The notes under the pieces are model-generated. The model was not told where the DNA came from. It saw only the letters and a program-made list of their open reading frames with translations, and searched no databases. 25,171 nucleotides of DNA from IMG/VR virus record IMGVR_UViG_3300006929_003912, positions 1 through 25,171 of that record, one strand, 5' to 3'. This stretch comes from a virus. Made by a program: the position numbers and the translations under genes. This document shows positions 1 to 7,524 of this stretch, piece by piece (position 1 is the stretch's first letter; every line of letters begins with the position of its first letter).

Positions 1-1
1 C

Positions 2-2047
2 ACGTTAGAAGATGCTTTAATGGAAATGGACGGGAGAACGATGGAATCATTTGATTTAAGTGAAGTCTTATTTAGAATACTAATGGAAGAAGAATTTAAT
101 TTTTGGGACTACTGTGAAGGAAGATTGGGGGATTGTTTAGAGGTTGATACTAAATTTTTTGATGGTTACTGGCACCCAAGTTACGACATTAATGAATATC
201 TCATTGACCGACTATATGAATTAATGCCAGGACCTGTACAAGAAGGGCAGTCTATTTGGGGGAATGGTGTAATGGACCGCGAAAAAGAATGGTGTGAAGA
301 TGATGAAAATTGGTTATGCAATACTGGAAGTGAAAATTTAGGTTTTAGTGACTTATACATTGATGATGGTCATGATATTATTCATAATTTTCCTGGGAAT
401 GTACATCTATCAGATTTAAGTCCAGAAGAAAAAGAAACTCGAATTCCTAATAGTGAAAAAAAGAAAAAATATAAAAAAGTAAAATTAAATCCTGATTTAT
501 CTGTTGGTCCTTTTAACGTACCAGTATTAACTGAACAACAAAAAAAAAGTAGATTCAAAACCATATATGAAAATGATAATTGGAAATATGTCTGGCCAAT
601 AGGTGAAGGGTCTTTTTGTGAAATAGCGAAAGGTACTAAATGGTGTGAGGAGTGGACTAAAGACCAGAACTGGTATCAATCTATAGGTAGTAGTGGAACT
701 CATTATATTTTAATAGATAAAAAAACGGGTGAAAAGTATAGTCTTGTAGACCAAGAAAAGGTACCTGGAATGCCTAGTTATAAAGTAAGAGTTTATGATA
801 AGGATAGAGAGTTCCTTAGTACACATAGATTTTTAGCGGACAAACCAACACTACAGGAATTGTTCAATCAATCCTACACCATGTTAGATAAATTAAGATA
901 TAATGTAGAAATTCCAAAAGAAGATTTAGATAATTTTTATAAAGAAACGGTAGAGAAGGAAGATTGGGTAAATACTGAGAGTGGTAAACTTTTAGACCTG
1001 GTATATAAAATTGTAAAAAGACCAACCTTTGAAGGCCTTAGATGGCGATTAGGAGAAGACTATAATGGTGGGTTAACCGTATTATCTGAGGGTGATGTCC
1101 CAGTAATTAATAGTATGATTGCTGGTAAAGAGTTTTTAAGTATCTATCTTCCAGATGTGGATTTTAAGGCACAGTGGATGAATATAGGTGATGATGATGA
1201 TTATTATTTTGATTTAGCTGTAGACCGCTATTATAGTGAGGACCATTGTGAAGAGATGGAGGAAGATGAAATTGCGTATATAGGGAGTTACATGAACGAA
1301 GAAAATATAAAAAAATTAAATGACCTTTCTGAAATTATTGGTGAAAAAGTAGGAGACTGGAGACAGGAATCTGAAATAGATGAGTATCTAACCAAATACT
1401 TTACCAAAGATTGGAACGACTATATATGGAGGATTATTGAACAGATTGGTTGTGCGGTAGGAAGAAACCGAGTTAAAGATATAACAAAATTAGTGAAAGA
1501 GGGGTTACTTTTAGATGTGGATTATATTGGTGTTAGAAACTACCCAATGTGGAGAATAGATATAACATATCCTGAATTATTATACCTTGTAGGGATATAT
1601 GGTGTGGATAATATAAAACAATTAGAAGACCATTCCATAAATGAACTCGATGTAAATTTATATGATTCTTGGTGGGATAGTTGGTCTCTCGAAGGTGGTG
1701 AAGAAGATATTAATTGGGAAATGGGTAGATTCTTAGATAATGTAATGGAAGAATACGGTGATGACCTTAAAACTGTAGGTGAGAATGAAGAAAAATTTAC
1801 AGAAACAATAAATAACTTAGGATTTACAAAACCCTATAGAGAATGGACACTAAAACAAGATGTTGAGGGAAGCAGTTACAAAAGGACAATAATAATAAGA
1901 AATTGGGATTTAAAGAGTGGTAAAATATACATCCAGATACAAGAAAATGATGAACAAGGAAGATGGCAAACAAAATCATACCAAACCACTATTGATGAAT
2001 TACCAACCTATGTTAATCAACGACAACTCTTTGAATCAATCGAGTAA
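2..2047 (+). CDS. Large unrecognised phage protein, 5' end outside window
   Basis: The frame is open back to the left edge (codons for T-L-E-D-A-L precede the first Met codon at 20), so this is probably the 3' part of a longer gene; no A-rich leader precedes position 20. About 680 residues are visible. They are acidic and rich in Trp and Tyr. Around residues 195-245, counted from Met20, lies the pattern WP-x-GEGSFCE-x-AKGTKWC followed by SGTHYILIDKKTGEKY. I recall a similar G-T-K-W-C ... Y-x-IIDK-x-TG-x-KY arrangement from uncharacterised tailed-phage proteins, but know no function. A lysine stretch near residues 147-153 precedes it. No signal peptide or membrane segment is seen. The 3' end overlaps the convergent peptidase gene by 12 bp. 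No function is proposed. Confidence 0.8.
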   Translation, partial: TLEDALMEMDGRTMESFDLSEVLFRILMEEEFNFWDYCEGRLGDCLEVDTKFFDGYWHPSYDINEYLIDRLYELMPGPVQEGQSIWGNGVMDREKEWCEDDENWLCNTGSENLGFSDLYIDDGHDIIHNFPGNVHLSDLSPEEKETRIPNSEKKKKYKKVKLNPDLSVGPFNVPVLTEQQKKSRFKTIYENDNWKYVWPIGEGSFCEIAKGTKWCEEWTKDQNWYQSIGSSGTHYILIDKKTGEKYSLVDQEKVPGMPSYKVRVYDKDREFLSTHRFLADKPTLQELFNQSYTMLDKLRYNVEIPKEDLDNFYKETVEKEDWVNTESGKLLDLVYKIVKRPTFEGLRWRLGEDYNGGLTVLSEGDVPVINSMIAGKEFLSIYLPDVDFKAQWMNIGDDDDYYFDLAVDRYYSEDHCEEMEEDEIAYIGSYMNEENIKKLNDLSEIIGEKVGDWRQESEIDEYLTKYFTKDWNDYIWRIIEQIGCAVGRNRVKDITKLVKEGLLLDVDYIGVRNYPMWRIDITYPELLYLVGIYGVDNIKQLEDHSINELDVNLYDSWWDSWSLEGGEEDINWEMGRFLDNVMEEYGDDLKTVGENEEKFTETINNLGFTKPYREWTLKQDVEGSSYKRTIIIRNWDLKSGKIYIQIQENDEQGRWQTKSYQTTIDELPTYVNQRQLFESIE

Positions 2048-2851
2048 AGTCCATGTACTAGGTTTGTGTTGATATCCATATTTATTTTCTCCTAAAACAC
2101 GTAAAAGTTTTTCCCCTAAATTTATAGCATTTTCAACATCCTCTACAACCACATACTCATAATTAGAATGCCATCCATAATAACCAGCAGCAAAATTTAA
2201 ACAACTAAAATCAAACATTTCTTTTAACACCATGGTGTCCGTGTAAGGATGGTGTAACCAATCAGTAATACCATGTTCTAATATTATATTTTTACACTTA
2301 TTAATAAAACTACCTTCTTCATTATATAATTTTACGCCCATTAGAGTTTTACTCATAGTATTATTTTCGGTAGAATCAAATTGTATAGCATAACCCACAT
2401 CATTAAAAAATTCTTTATCAGCTTGTCTGGTTCCCTGACAACCTATTTCTTCAGCAACTGGAAAAAACGCTTTAACATTATCTAATTTATCCAACAATTC
2501 TAAACAAATAAACACACCAGCTTTATCGTCACCACCTATACCACATCTTTCACCAGTATTATCAGAATAAGCAACCAAGGATAATTTTTTTTCATCTTGT
2601 GCATTTAAATGGTATTCTTCTTTTACTGTATAGTCTTGAATTTCATGTACACTATCTAAATGCGCTACTAAACACGGAAAGTATTCTGATTCACCTTTAG
2701 TAACATAAATTGAACCTAACTTATCTACTTTATAAGAATATCCTTTTTTATCTAAAATATTTGTAACATAATCTATTAGTAAATCTTCTTCCCAAGTATA
2801 TGTCGGTACTGATAAAATATTTTTAAGTTTTGTTAATGTTTTTTTATTCAT
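2036..2851 (-). CDS. Compact zinc aminopeptidase-like protein (MH clan, M20/M28/M42-like)
   Basis: This 271-residue protein has the order of metal and catalytic residues expected of co-catalytic zinc exopeptidases: AHLDSVH (H64, D66), GGDDKAG (D108/D109), PVAEEIG (E134/E135), QFDSTEN (D159) and GWHSNYEYV (H228). These families remove N-terminal residues or cleave short peptides. At 271 residues it lacks room for the dimerisation or lid domain of typical M20 enzymes of about 400 residues, so it appears to be catalytic-domain only. No signal peptide is seen, which suggests action in the host cytoplasm, perhaps recycling peptides made by proteolysis; that role is inferred. Its promoter is only 4 bp upstream of the start, which may give a leaderless mRNA. 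The exact family among M20, M28 and M42 is not certain. Confidence 0.85.
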   Translation of the reverse strand: MNKKTLTKLKNILSVPTYTWEEDLLIDYVTNILDKKGYSYKVDKLGSIYVTKGESEYFPCLVAHLDSVHEIQDYTVKEEYHLNAQDEKKLSLVAYSDNTGERCGIGGDDKAGVFICLELLDKLDNVKAFFPVAEEIGCQGTRQADKEFFNDVGYAIQFDSTENNTMSKTLMGVKLYNEEGSFINKCKNIILEHGITDWLHHPYTDTMVLKEMFDFSCLNFAAGYYGWHSNYEYVVVEDVENAINLGEKLLRVLGENKYGYQHKPSTWTLLD

Positions 2852-2855
2852 ACTA

Positions 2856-2887
2856 CAAAGATAAATAAAAAATTTAATATAAACAAA
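2856..2887 (-). promoter_or_regulatory. Bacteroidota-type promoter for the zinc peptidase
   Basis: On the minus strand this reads TTTG (2884-2887), 20 bp, then TATCTTTG (2856-2863). It fits the Bacteroidota primary sigma factor consensus TTTG-N17-23-TAnnTTTG. Only TAGT separates the -7 box from the ATG at 2851, so transcription would begin at or within a few bases of the start codon. Confidence 0.6.
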
Positions 2888-2890
2888 TTA

Positions 2891-2898
2891 TATTTATA
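2891..2898 (+). promoter_or_regulatory. TATTTATA motif, candidate late promoter for the aldolase cassette
   Basis: This is one of ten TATTTAT(T/A)-like boxes that sit in short gaps before plus-strand genes. Its last base is 14 bp before the ATG at 2913. It partly resembles the T4 late box TATAAATA but reads in the opposite sense. Being AT-only, single copies are weak evidence; the argument is the repeated position. It lies next to the divergent minus-strand promoter. Confidence 0.4.
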
Positions 2899-2912
2899 AT
2901 AAAACCCTTAAA

Positions 2913-3719
2913 ATGAAATCTATGATTAAAGAAGAAATAACTCGAATTAAAAACTTAATGACAATCTCAGAGGAATTAGAGATGGGGCCATATATGGACT
3001 CAACATATTTAAAAACCCCAGAACAAGCAGGAATTGATGAATATGAAACTGAACTAATAGTTTTTGATACAATTAAAGATGCGATTGAACATAATATGAA
3101 ATTAGTTATGATAAGACCTGAATACGTGCAATCAGCTAGAACATTAATAGATGATAAAGGAGCAAATCTTTTGGTTGGTACAGTTATAGGGTTTCCACAT
3201 GGTGATAATAGTCATGGTGAAAAAATGGATGAGGCCTTAAAAGCTATACAAGACGGTGTGGATGAATTAGATTTTGTGGTGAATTATAAAGCCTTTAAAA
3301 AAGGTGATTTAGATACAGTTAAAAAAGAAGTTAGTGAAGGTACAGTTATTGGTATAAGTGAAGGAAAATCAGTAAAATGGATTATAGAATCTGCAGCTTT
3401 AACAAGTGAAGAAATAGCTGAACTAACAAAGTTAATTAGTGAAATAGTTATACAAACGGTTGGAGTTGAAAAAGCGAGTAATGTTTTTGTTAAGACCTCA
3501 ACAGGGTTTTTTAAACCCGAGGACGGTAGTTCTGGTGGAGCCACGGTAGACGCGGTCTCTATAATGTCACAAAATGCAGGACCTCTAAAGGTTAAAGCTT
3601 CTGGTGGTATTTATAGTAAAGATGATGTTTTAGCCATGGTTAAAGCGGGAGCTTCTAGAATTGGTACTTCTGCCGCAAAAGAAATAATGTTAGGACAAGA
3701 AACAAATAAAGATTATTAA
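2913..3719 (+). CDS. deoC: Deoxyribose-phosphate aldolase with N-terminal tag-like extension
   Basis: This is a 268-residue class I aldolase of the DeoC family, which splits 2-deoxyribose 5-phosphate into glyceraldehyde 3-phosphate and acetaldehyde. The Schiff-base lysine lies in VKTSTGF (K194), the second active-site lysine in VKASGG (K228), and the acidic partner is probably D120 in DELDFVVNY. The usual N-terminal D-H-T-x-L-K appears as MDSTYLK at residues 28-34, with Ser in place of His. About 25 residues precede it that normal DeoC proteins lack (MKSMIKEEITRIKNLMTISE); they are Lys/Glu-rich, helix-prone and contain IKE and ISE, matching the T4 prohead-protease pattern I/L-x-E. The stop overlaps the next start as TAATG, so the two genes are translationally coupled. 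Both act, by fold, on deoxyribose compounds. Confidence 0.88.
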   Translation: MKSMIKEEITRIKNLMTISEELEMGPYMDSTYLKTPEQAGIDEYETELIVFDTIKDAIEHNMKLVMIRPEYVQSARTLIDDKGANLLVGTVIGFPHGDNSHGEKMDEALKAIQDGVDELDFVVNYKAFKKGDLDTVKKEVSEGTVIGISEGKSVKWIIESAALTSEEIAELTKLISEIVIQTVGVEKASNVFVKTSTGFFKPEDGSSGGATVDAVSIMSQNAGPLKVKASGGIYSKDDVLAMVKAGASRIGTSAAKEIMLGQETNKDY

Positions 3720-4609
3720 TGAAAAATTTAATTAAAAAAATATTAAGAGAAGAGGTCACTAATGATATTATGACATTTCAAGATGAAATATTTGACCTTC
3801 CGCTAACCCAAAGAAAAGCAGTAGCTAGAGGATTAGAAACATTATTAATTTCTAAAAATAACGAAGAAGAATTAATTGAGCAAATCAATTATAAGGGCAT
3901 TCCTGAATTAAAAGCAACCGGTACTCTAGGTAAAATATTTAAATGGTTTAAGAGATATATTACGGATAAAGCGACAAACTTCCTAATTAACGCTTCAATG
4001 AATGAAATAAAAGATACCATTCAAATGTTAAAAGTGTTAGACCCAACAGATATGGCGGGAATATTTAAACCTAAAGCTATGTATTTGGGTGGGGGGATTG
4101 ATTTTGCTGAAGATGGTGCTTCCTGGAGAACTAGAGTAGAAGAATTTTACGGTGCAGACCATGTAGTTAAAGATGAGAGATTGTACACATTAGTTACCAC
4201 GGGTAAATTAAATTTTAGTGGTTTAAAAACCCCAGCACTACTAAACCCATTAAGAGCGGAAACGGTAAGAGCGGAAGACCCGGAATTCGGTGAAATGTTT
4301 GCAAAATGGAAAAACAACGAATTAACACAAGATGATATGGTTATATTCCAGGAAAAAATTAGAGAACAAATTGTCCACCAAGACTTATATATGTTACAAG
4401 TATGTGACACTAACTTAATTAGTTTTGATGGAACAGCAGGAGCAGGAACTTTTGGTGAAGCTCAGATATCAGCTTTAAAAAATCAACAAGTTTTTGTATG
4501 GTTAAATAAAGGAATGAAAATGTCAAACATTTCTCCTTGGTTATTTCCATCTATAACTAAAATTATAAAGGATGACGAACTTTGGCCATTCTTAGAAAAA
4601 CTTGGTTAG
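3719..4609 (+). CDS. Nucleoside 2-deoxyribosyltransferase-fold protein with N-terminal extension
   Basis: This 296-residue protein has two parts. Residues 1-115 are helix-prone and begin MKNLIKKILREEV, a short basic amphipathic segment ending in LRE-E, a T4-type prohead-protease pattern. Residues 119-285 resemble the nucleoside 2-deoxyribosyltransferase fold: a first strand with MYLGGGID followed by WR (136-137), then DLYMLQVCD (222-230), LISFDG (233-238) and AGAGTFGEA (240-248). Glu247 is the likely counterpart of the catalytic Glu in the family's G-T-x-x-E motif. Family members exchange or hydrolyse the base of deoxynucleosides. The assignment is by motif spacing alone and a homology search could change it. 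It shares a TAATG junction with the aldolase gene upstream and converges with the SprT-like gene, overlapping it by four bases. Confidence 0.6.
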   Translation: MKNLIKKILREEVTNDIMTFQDEIFDLPLTQRKAVARGLETLLISKNNEEELIEQINYKGIPELKATGTLGKIFKWFKRYITDKATNFLINASMNEIKDTIQMLKVLDPTDMAGIFKPKAMYLGGGIDFAEDGASWRTRVEEFYGADHVVKDERLYTLVTTGKLNFSGLKTPALLNPLRAETVRAEDPEFGEMFAKWKNNELTQDDMVIFQEKIREQIVHQDLYMLQVCDTNLISFDGTAGAGTFGEAQISALKNQQVFVWLNKGMKMSNISPWLFPSITKIIKDDELWPFLEKLG

Positions 4610-5106
4610 TATACTTTAACCACTTTACGATTTAAATCCCACGTAAAATTATACTCTGCAGTATACTGGTTATTGTTATATTTTTTACAACATTTACCAC
4701 ACGCTAATTGTTTTTTACTTTTTCTAGCATAATAAACTTCTCTTTCACATCTAGGGCAGGTAGCAATCCATTTCATTACATTAGATTTATCAACACCACT
4801 ATTACTAGTACATCTTTCACCACTACAACCTATAGATATCGCAATTCTTTTCCAAGTATCATCGTGATTTGAATAGCCTCTTTTTTTATAATCTAATGCG
4901 TGTGCTATTTCATGTAGGATAGTGTTTTTTACTCGGGATTCATTTATTTCGTGTTGGGTTAAAGGTCTAGAGAGTGATATCGTTTTAAGTCTACCATTAT
5001 GACAACCAAATCTACGAACTGCTCTATCCCATTTAAAGGTATAGTCAGATACCCCATGTTTCCTCATTAGTTTGAGAGCTGTATTTCTAGCTTTTTCTAA
5101 ATTCAT
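4606..5106 (-). CDS. SprT-like zinc metalloprotease
   Basis: This 166-residue protein carries the zincin motif HEIAH at 65-69 with a third histidine ligand at H81 (YSNHDDTW), the layout of SprT and the SPRTN protease domain. It is followed by a zinc ribbon: CPRC at 117-120 and CGKC at 136-139. SprT-domain proteins cut DNA-bound or crosslinked proteins in eukaryotes; their phage role is not established. Start choice is supported by the promoter directly upstream and by the 14 bases TTTGTAGTATGAAT that it shares with the peptidase gene start. The gene follows the ClpC-like gene on the same strand with a 51-bp gap but appears to have its own promoter. It is complete and has no signal peptide. 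Confidence 0.88.
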   Translation of the reverse strand: MNLEKARNTALKLMRKHGVSDYTFKWDRAVRRFGCHNGRLKTISLSRPLTQHEINESRVKNTILHEIAHALDYKKRGYSNHDDTWKRIAISIGCSGERCTSNSGVDKSNVMKWIATCPRCEREVYYARKSKKQLACGKCCKKYNNNQYTAEYNFTWDLNRKVVKVY

Positions 5107-5110
5107 ACTA

Positions 5111-5142
5111 CAAAAATAAAGAAAAATGTTGTAACCACCAAA
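5111..5142 (-). promoter_or_regulatory. Bacteroidota-type promoter for the SprT-like gene
   Basis: On the minus strand: TTTG (5139-5142), 20 bp, TATTTTTG (5111-5118), then TAGT and the ATG at 5106. Spacing and distance to the start codon equal those of the peptidase promoter, which argues against chance. Confidence 0.6.
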
Positions 5143-5157
5143 TAAAAAAGTGAGTGT

Positions 5158-7188
5158 TTAACGAGTACTAGGTTTAATTTTTACCTTCTCAGTTTTTTTG
5201 TTGTAACTAAGGGTATACTTACCTCCTTCTTTAACGGAACCTTTAAGTATTTCTTCTGAAATATAATCCTCTATTTCAGATTGTATAGCACGTTTAAGAG
5301 GTCTTGCTCCGAACTGTTTATTATAACCTATCTCAGCAATAAAACTTACCACACTAGGACCAAAATTAAAATCATACTCTTTCTCAATCAATCTAGACTT
5401 TAAATTTTTTAATTCTAATTTAACAATCTTATTTATATTTTCACCTTCTAAATGACTAAAATTAACAATATCATCCAACCTATTTAAAAATTCTGGATTA
5501 AAAGTGTTCTTAAGAGCTTTTGAGATTAGTGACCTCGCGTGTTCATCACCAGCTTGTTTTCGAGCTTTGGTAGCGAAACCAATACCGTCACCAAAATCCT
5601 GAACAGATTTTATACCAATATTAGAAGTCATTATAATTAAAGTGTTTTTAAAATTAATTTTTCTCCCAGAAGCATCCGTAACATGACCATCATCTAATAT
5701 TTGTAATAACATATTAAAAATATCTTTATGTGCTTTTTCTATCTCATCAAACAATACTAAAGAGTAAGGGTTGTTTCTTACTTTTTCAGTTAGTTGACCA
5801 CCCTCATTATATCCTACATAACCCGGAGGTGAACCTATTAATCTAGACATAGAGTGTTTTTCTTGAAACTCTGACATGTCTACTCTAATAATAGAATCCT
5901 CAGTACCAAAAACCTCTTCAGATAATTTTTTAGCTAAATAAGTCTTACCAACACCAGTAGGGCCTAAAAATATGAAAGAACCAATAGGTTTATTACCATC
6001 TTTAATACCAACTGAATTTCGTCTAATTGCTTTACAGATTTTTTCTATAGCTTCATCTTGGCCGATGACGACATCTTGAAGTTTAGACTCCAAACCTAAA
6101 AGTTCCATTTTTTGATTAGCGTCTAAACGAGAAAGAGGTATTTTAGTTATTTCAGATATTACTTCAAATATATCGTCCACAGTAATAAGAGTTCTATTTT
6201 TTTCTTGCTGTTCTTCAAACTGAGTTTTTAATAAAGATAATTTTTCTATAAGTTTTTTTTCATTGTCTCTGATTTCTGCAGCTTTTTCATAGTTTTGAGA
6301 TTGTACCACTTCCATCTTATCCTTTTTAATTTGGGATATTTTCTTTTTTAAAGTTTCTATTGATTTAGGGTATGTTGTGTCTATTTGTGCCTTAGCCCCC
6401 ACCTCGTCTAAAATATCAATAGCTTTATCTGGAAACTCCCTATCAGTAATATATCTCTGTGCTAAATTAACACAGAATTGAAGAGCTTCTTCGTTATAAT
6501 ATACTTTATGATGGTCTTCGTACTTATCCTTAATATTTTTTAATATCTCAAAAGTCTGAGAAGGTGTTGTTGGTGAAACCATCACTTTTTGAAATCTTCT
6601 TTCTAATGCACCATCCTTTTCTATCTTTTCTCTATATTCATTTAAAGTGGTAGCTCCTATACATTGAACTTCACCTCTTGATAAAGCGGGTTTAAAAATA
6701 TTAGCAGCATCCAAGTTTCCTGAAGAATTACCAGTACCTACAACAGTGTGAACTTCATCAATAAAAATAATAATATCTTTATTATCTCTTAATTCATCTA
6801 AGATAGCCTTCATCCTTTCCTCGAATTGGCCTCTGTATTTTGTACCAGCTACTAGAGACGTTAACTCCAAAGATACTATTCTTTTATCTAATAAATTACG
6901 CGGACACTTACCAGCGTGAATAATAATTGCTAGACCTTCTACAATCGCTGTCTTACCACACCCAGGTTCCCCTATAAGAATTGGGTTATTTTTTTTACGT
7001 CTAGATAAAGTTTGTGCAATTCTTTTTATTTCTCTTTCTCTCCCTATGACCGGGTCTAACTCATTTAAACTAGCTAGTAAAGTTAAATCACGTGAAAAAT
7101 TATCTAATATAGGTGTAGTTGAAGAAGGAGTATCATTATCTCTACTTCTCCTAGGTTCATTTTTTGGTATTTCGTCAAATTCAGCCAT
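5158..7188 (-). CDS. clpC: ClpC-type double AAA+ unfoldase lacking the N-domain
   Basis: This 676-residue protein has two AAA+ modules. Module one has Walker A GEPGCGKT (73-80) and Walker B IIIFIDE (139-145). Module two has Walker A GPTGVGKT (409-416), LVLFDE (477-482) and sensor 2 GAR (627-629). The short middle region (about 280-330) has a UVR-like stretch, [10 protein letters not shown], as in ClpC, not the long coiled coil of ClpB, so a disaggregase identity is unlikely. In module two GIGF (535-538) stands where ClpA, ClpC and ClpX carry the IGF/LGF loop that docks on ClpP. The double Clp N-domain of cellular ClpC, which binds adaptors, is absent; only about 25 low-complexity residues precede the first module. 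It therefore probably feeds proteins into a ClpP supplied by the host or by the phage outside this window. A long regulated leader precedes it. Confidence 0.9.
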   Translation of the reverse strand: MAEFDEIPKNEPRRSRDNDTPSSTTPILDNFSRDLTLLASLNELDPVIGREREIKRIAQTLSRRKKNNPILIGEPGCGKTAIVEGLAIIIHAGKCPRNLLDKRIVSLELTSLVAGTKYRGQFEERMKAILDELRDNKDIIIFIDEVHTVVGTGNSSGNLDAANIFKPALSRGEVQCIGATTLNEYREKIEKDGALERRFQKVMVSPTTPSQTFEILKNIKDKYEDHHKVYYNEEALQFCVNLAQRYITDREFPDKAIDILDEVGAKAQIDTTYPKSIETLKKKISQIKKDKMEVVQSQNYEKAAEIRDNEKKLIEKLSLLKTQFEEQQEKNRTLITVDDIFEVISEITKIPLSRLDANQKMELLGLESKLQDVVIGQDEAIEKICKAIRRNSVGIKDGNKPIGSFIFLGPTGVGKTYLAKKLSEEVFGTEDSIIRVDMSEFQEKHSMSRLIGSPPGYVGYNEGGQLTEKVRNNPYSLVLFDEIEKAHKDIFNMLLQILDDGHVTDASGRKINFKNTLIIMTSNIGIKSVQDFGDGIGFATKARKQAGDEHARSLISKALKNTFNPEFLNRLDDIVNFSHLEGENINKIVKLELKNLKSRLIEKEYDFNFGPSVVSFIAEIGYNKQFGARPLKRAIQSEIEDYISEEILKGSVKEGGKYTLSYNKKTEKVKIKPSTR

Positions 7189-7220
7189 AATATTTTTTAT
7201 TTAAATTTATATATTAATCT

Positions 7221-7273
7221 TGTCATAATCAATACAGACATTATGTCATATAAGATTTGAATGTTATGTCATA
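7221..7273. repeat. Three TGTCATA boxes at exact 23-bp spacing
   Basis: TGTCATA occurs at 7221-7227, 7244-7250 and 7267-7273, each start 23 bp from the last. The second and third extend to TTATGTCATAT. The second also forms a perfect GACAT-N-ATGTC palindrome (7237-7247). The boxes fall in the transcribed leader of the clpC-like gene, roughly 30-85 bases after the predicted start of transcription. Regular spacing suggests binding sites for a repressor or activator; the protein is unknown. Confidence 0.55.
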
Positions 7274-7311
7274 TTGTCTTATATTCCCTAGTGGTACAGT
7301 TTTGGTATATA

Positions 7312-7342
7312 CAAAAGTAGTGAATAAATTCAAAAAAACAAA
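7312..7342 (-). promoter_or_regulatory. Bacteroidota-type promoter for the clpC-like gene
   Basis: On the minus strand: TTTG (7339-7342), 19 bp, TACTTTTG (7312-7319). Transcription would start near 7305, leaving a leader of about 118 bases before the ATG at 7188, unlike the two near-leaderless minus-strand genes. A near-palindrome (AGTTTTG, then CAAAAGT) overlaps the -7 box and could be an operator. Confidence 0.55.
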
Positions 7343-7344
7343 GA

Positions 7345-7524
7345 ATGGAACATATAAATAAAAAAATAAAAAATTTTGAACTATTCAAAGAGATAGATAA
7401 CTTTTTTAAGGGTATATGTGATGAAACAAAAAAAACTGACCACTTGATTAATAACTCTATTTCACATAAATTTATAAATAATAAAATTAAAAGAAAAAAA
7501 AATGGCAAAAGTAATTGGAATTGA
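7345..7524 (+). CDS. Possible small protein upstream of dnaK
   Basis: An ATG after an A-rich leader opens a 59-codon frame that ends inside dnaK in another frame, overlapping it by 23 bp. The product is Lys/Asn-rich, starts [17 protein letters not shown], has one Cys and no membrane segment. It has no J-domain HPD, so it is not a DnaJ fragment. Its favour: start context like its neighbours, and coupling to dnaK. Against it: AT-rich DNA makes such frames common, and its C-terminal part reads through the dnaK start region. I do not recognise it. Confidence 0.35.
   Translation: MEHINKKIKNFELFKEIDNFFKGICDETKKTDHLINNSISHKFINNKIKRKKNGKSNWN

Larger units (their letters stand above)
7189..7501. other. 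Divergent spacer between the clpC-like and dnaK genes
   Basis: This 313-bp region is the longest without a confident gene. It holds a minus-strand promoter (7312-7342), a 21-bp near-palindrome around 7299-7319 (arms AGTTTTG and CAAAAGT), three phased TGTCATA boxes (7221-7273), a possible 59-codon gene starting at 7345, and AT-only TATAAATA strings at 7353-7360 and 7473-7480. No CIRCE (TTAGCACTC-type) heat-shock operator is present. Confidence 0.7.

Noticed and set aside
5158-7188. ClpB disaggregase as identity of the AAA+ protein
   Set aside because: The long ClpB middle coiled coil is missing, a UVR-like ClpC stretch is present, and a ClpP-docking GIGF is visible.
7473-7480. TATAAATA, identical to the T4 late promoter box, 21 bp before dnaK
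   Set aside because: The string is AT-only in very AT-rich DNA and another copy lies at 7353; the phage's own late motif elsewhere reads TATTTAT. Kept only as a note.
7269-7508. Hydrophobic 79-codon minus-strand frame in the divergent spacer
   Set aside because: The apparent membrane segment comes from complementing A-rich DNA; its start lies within dnaK and it would cover the clpC-like promoter.
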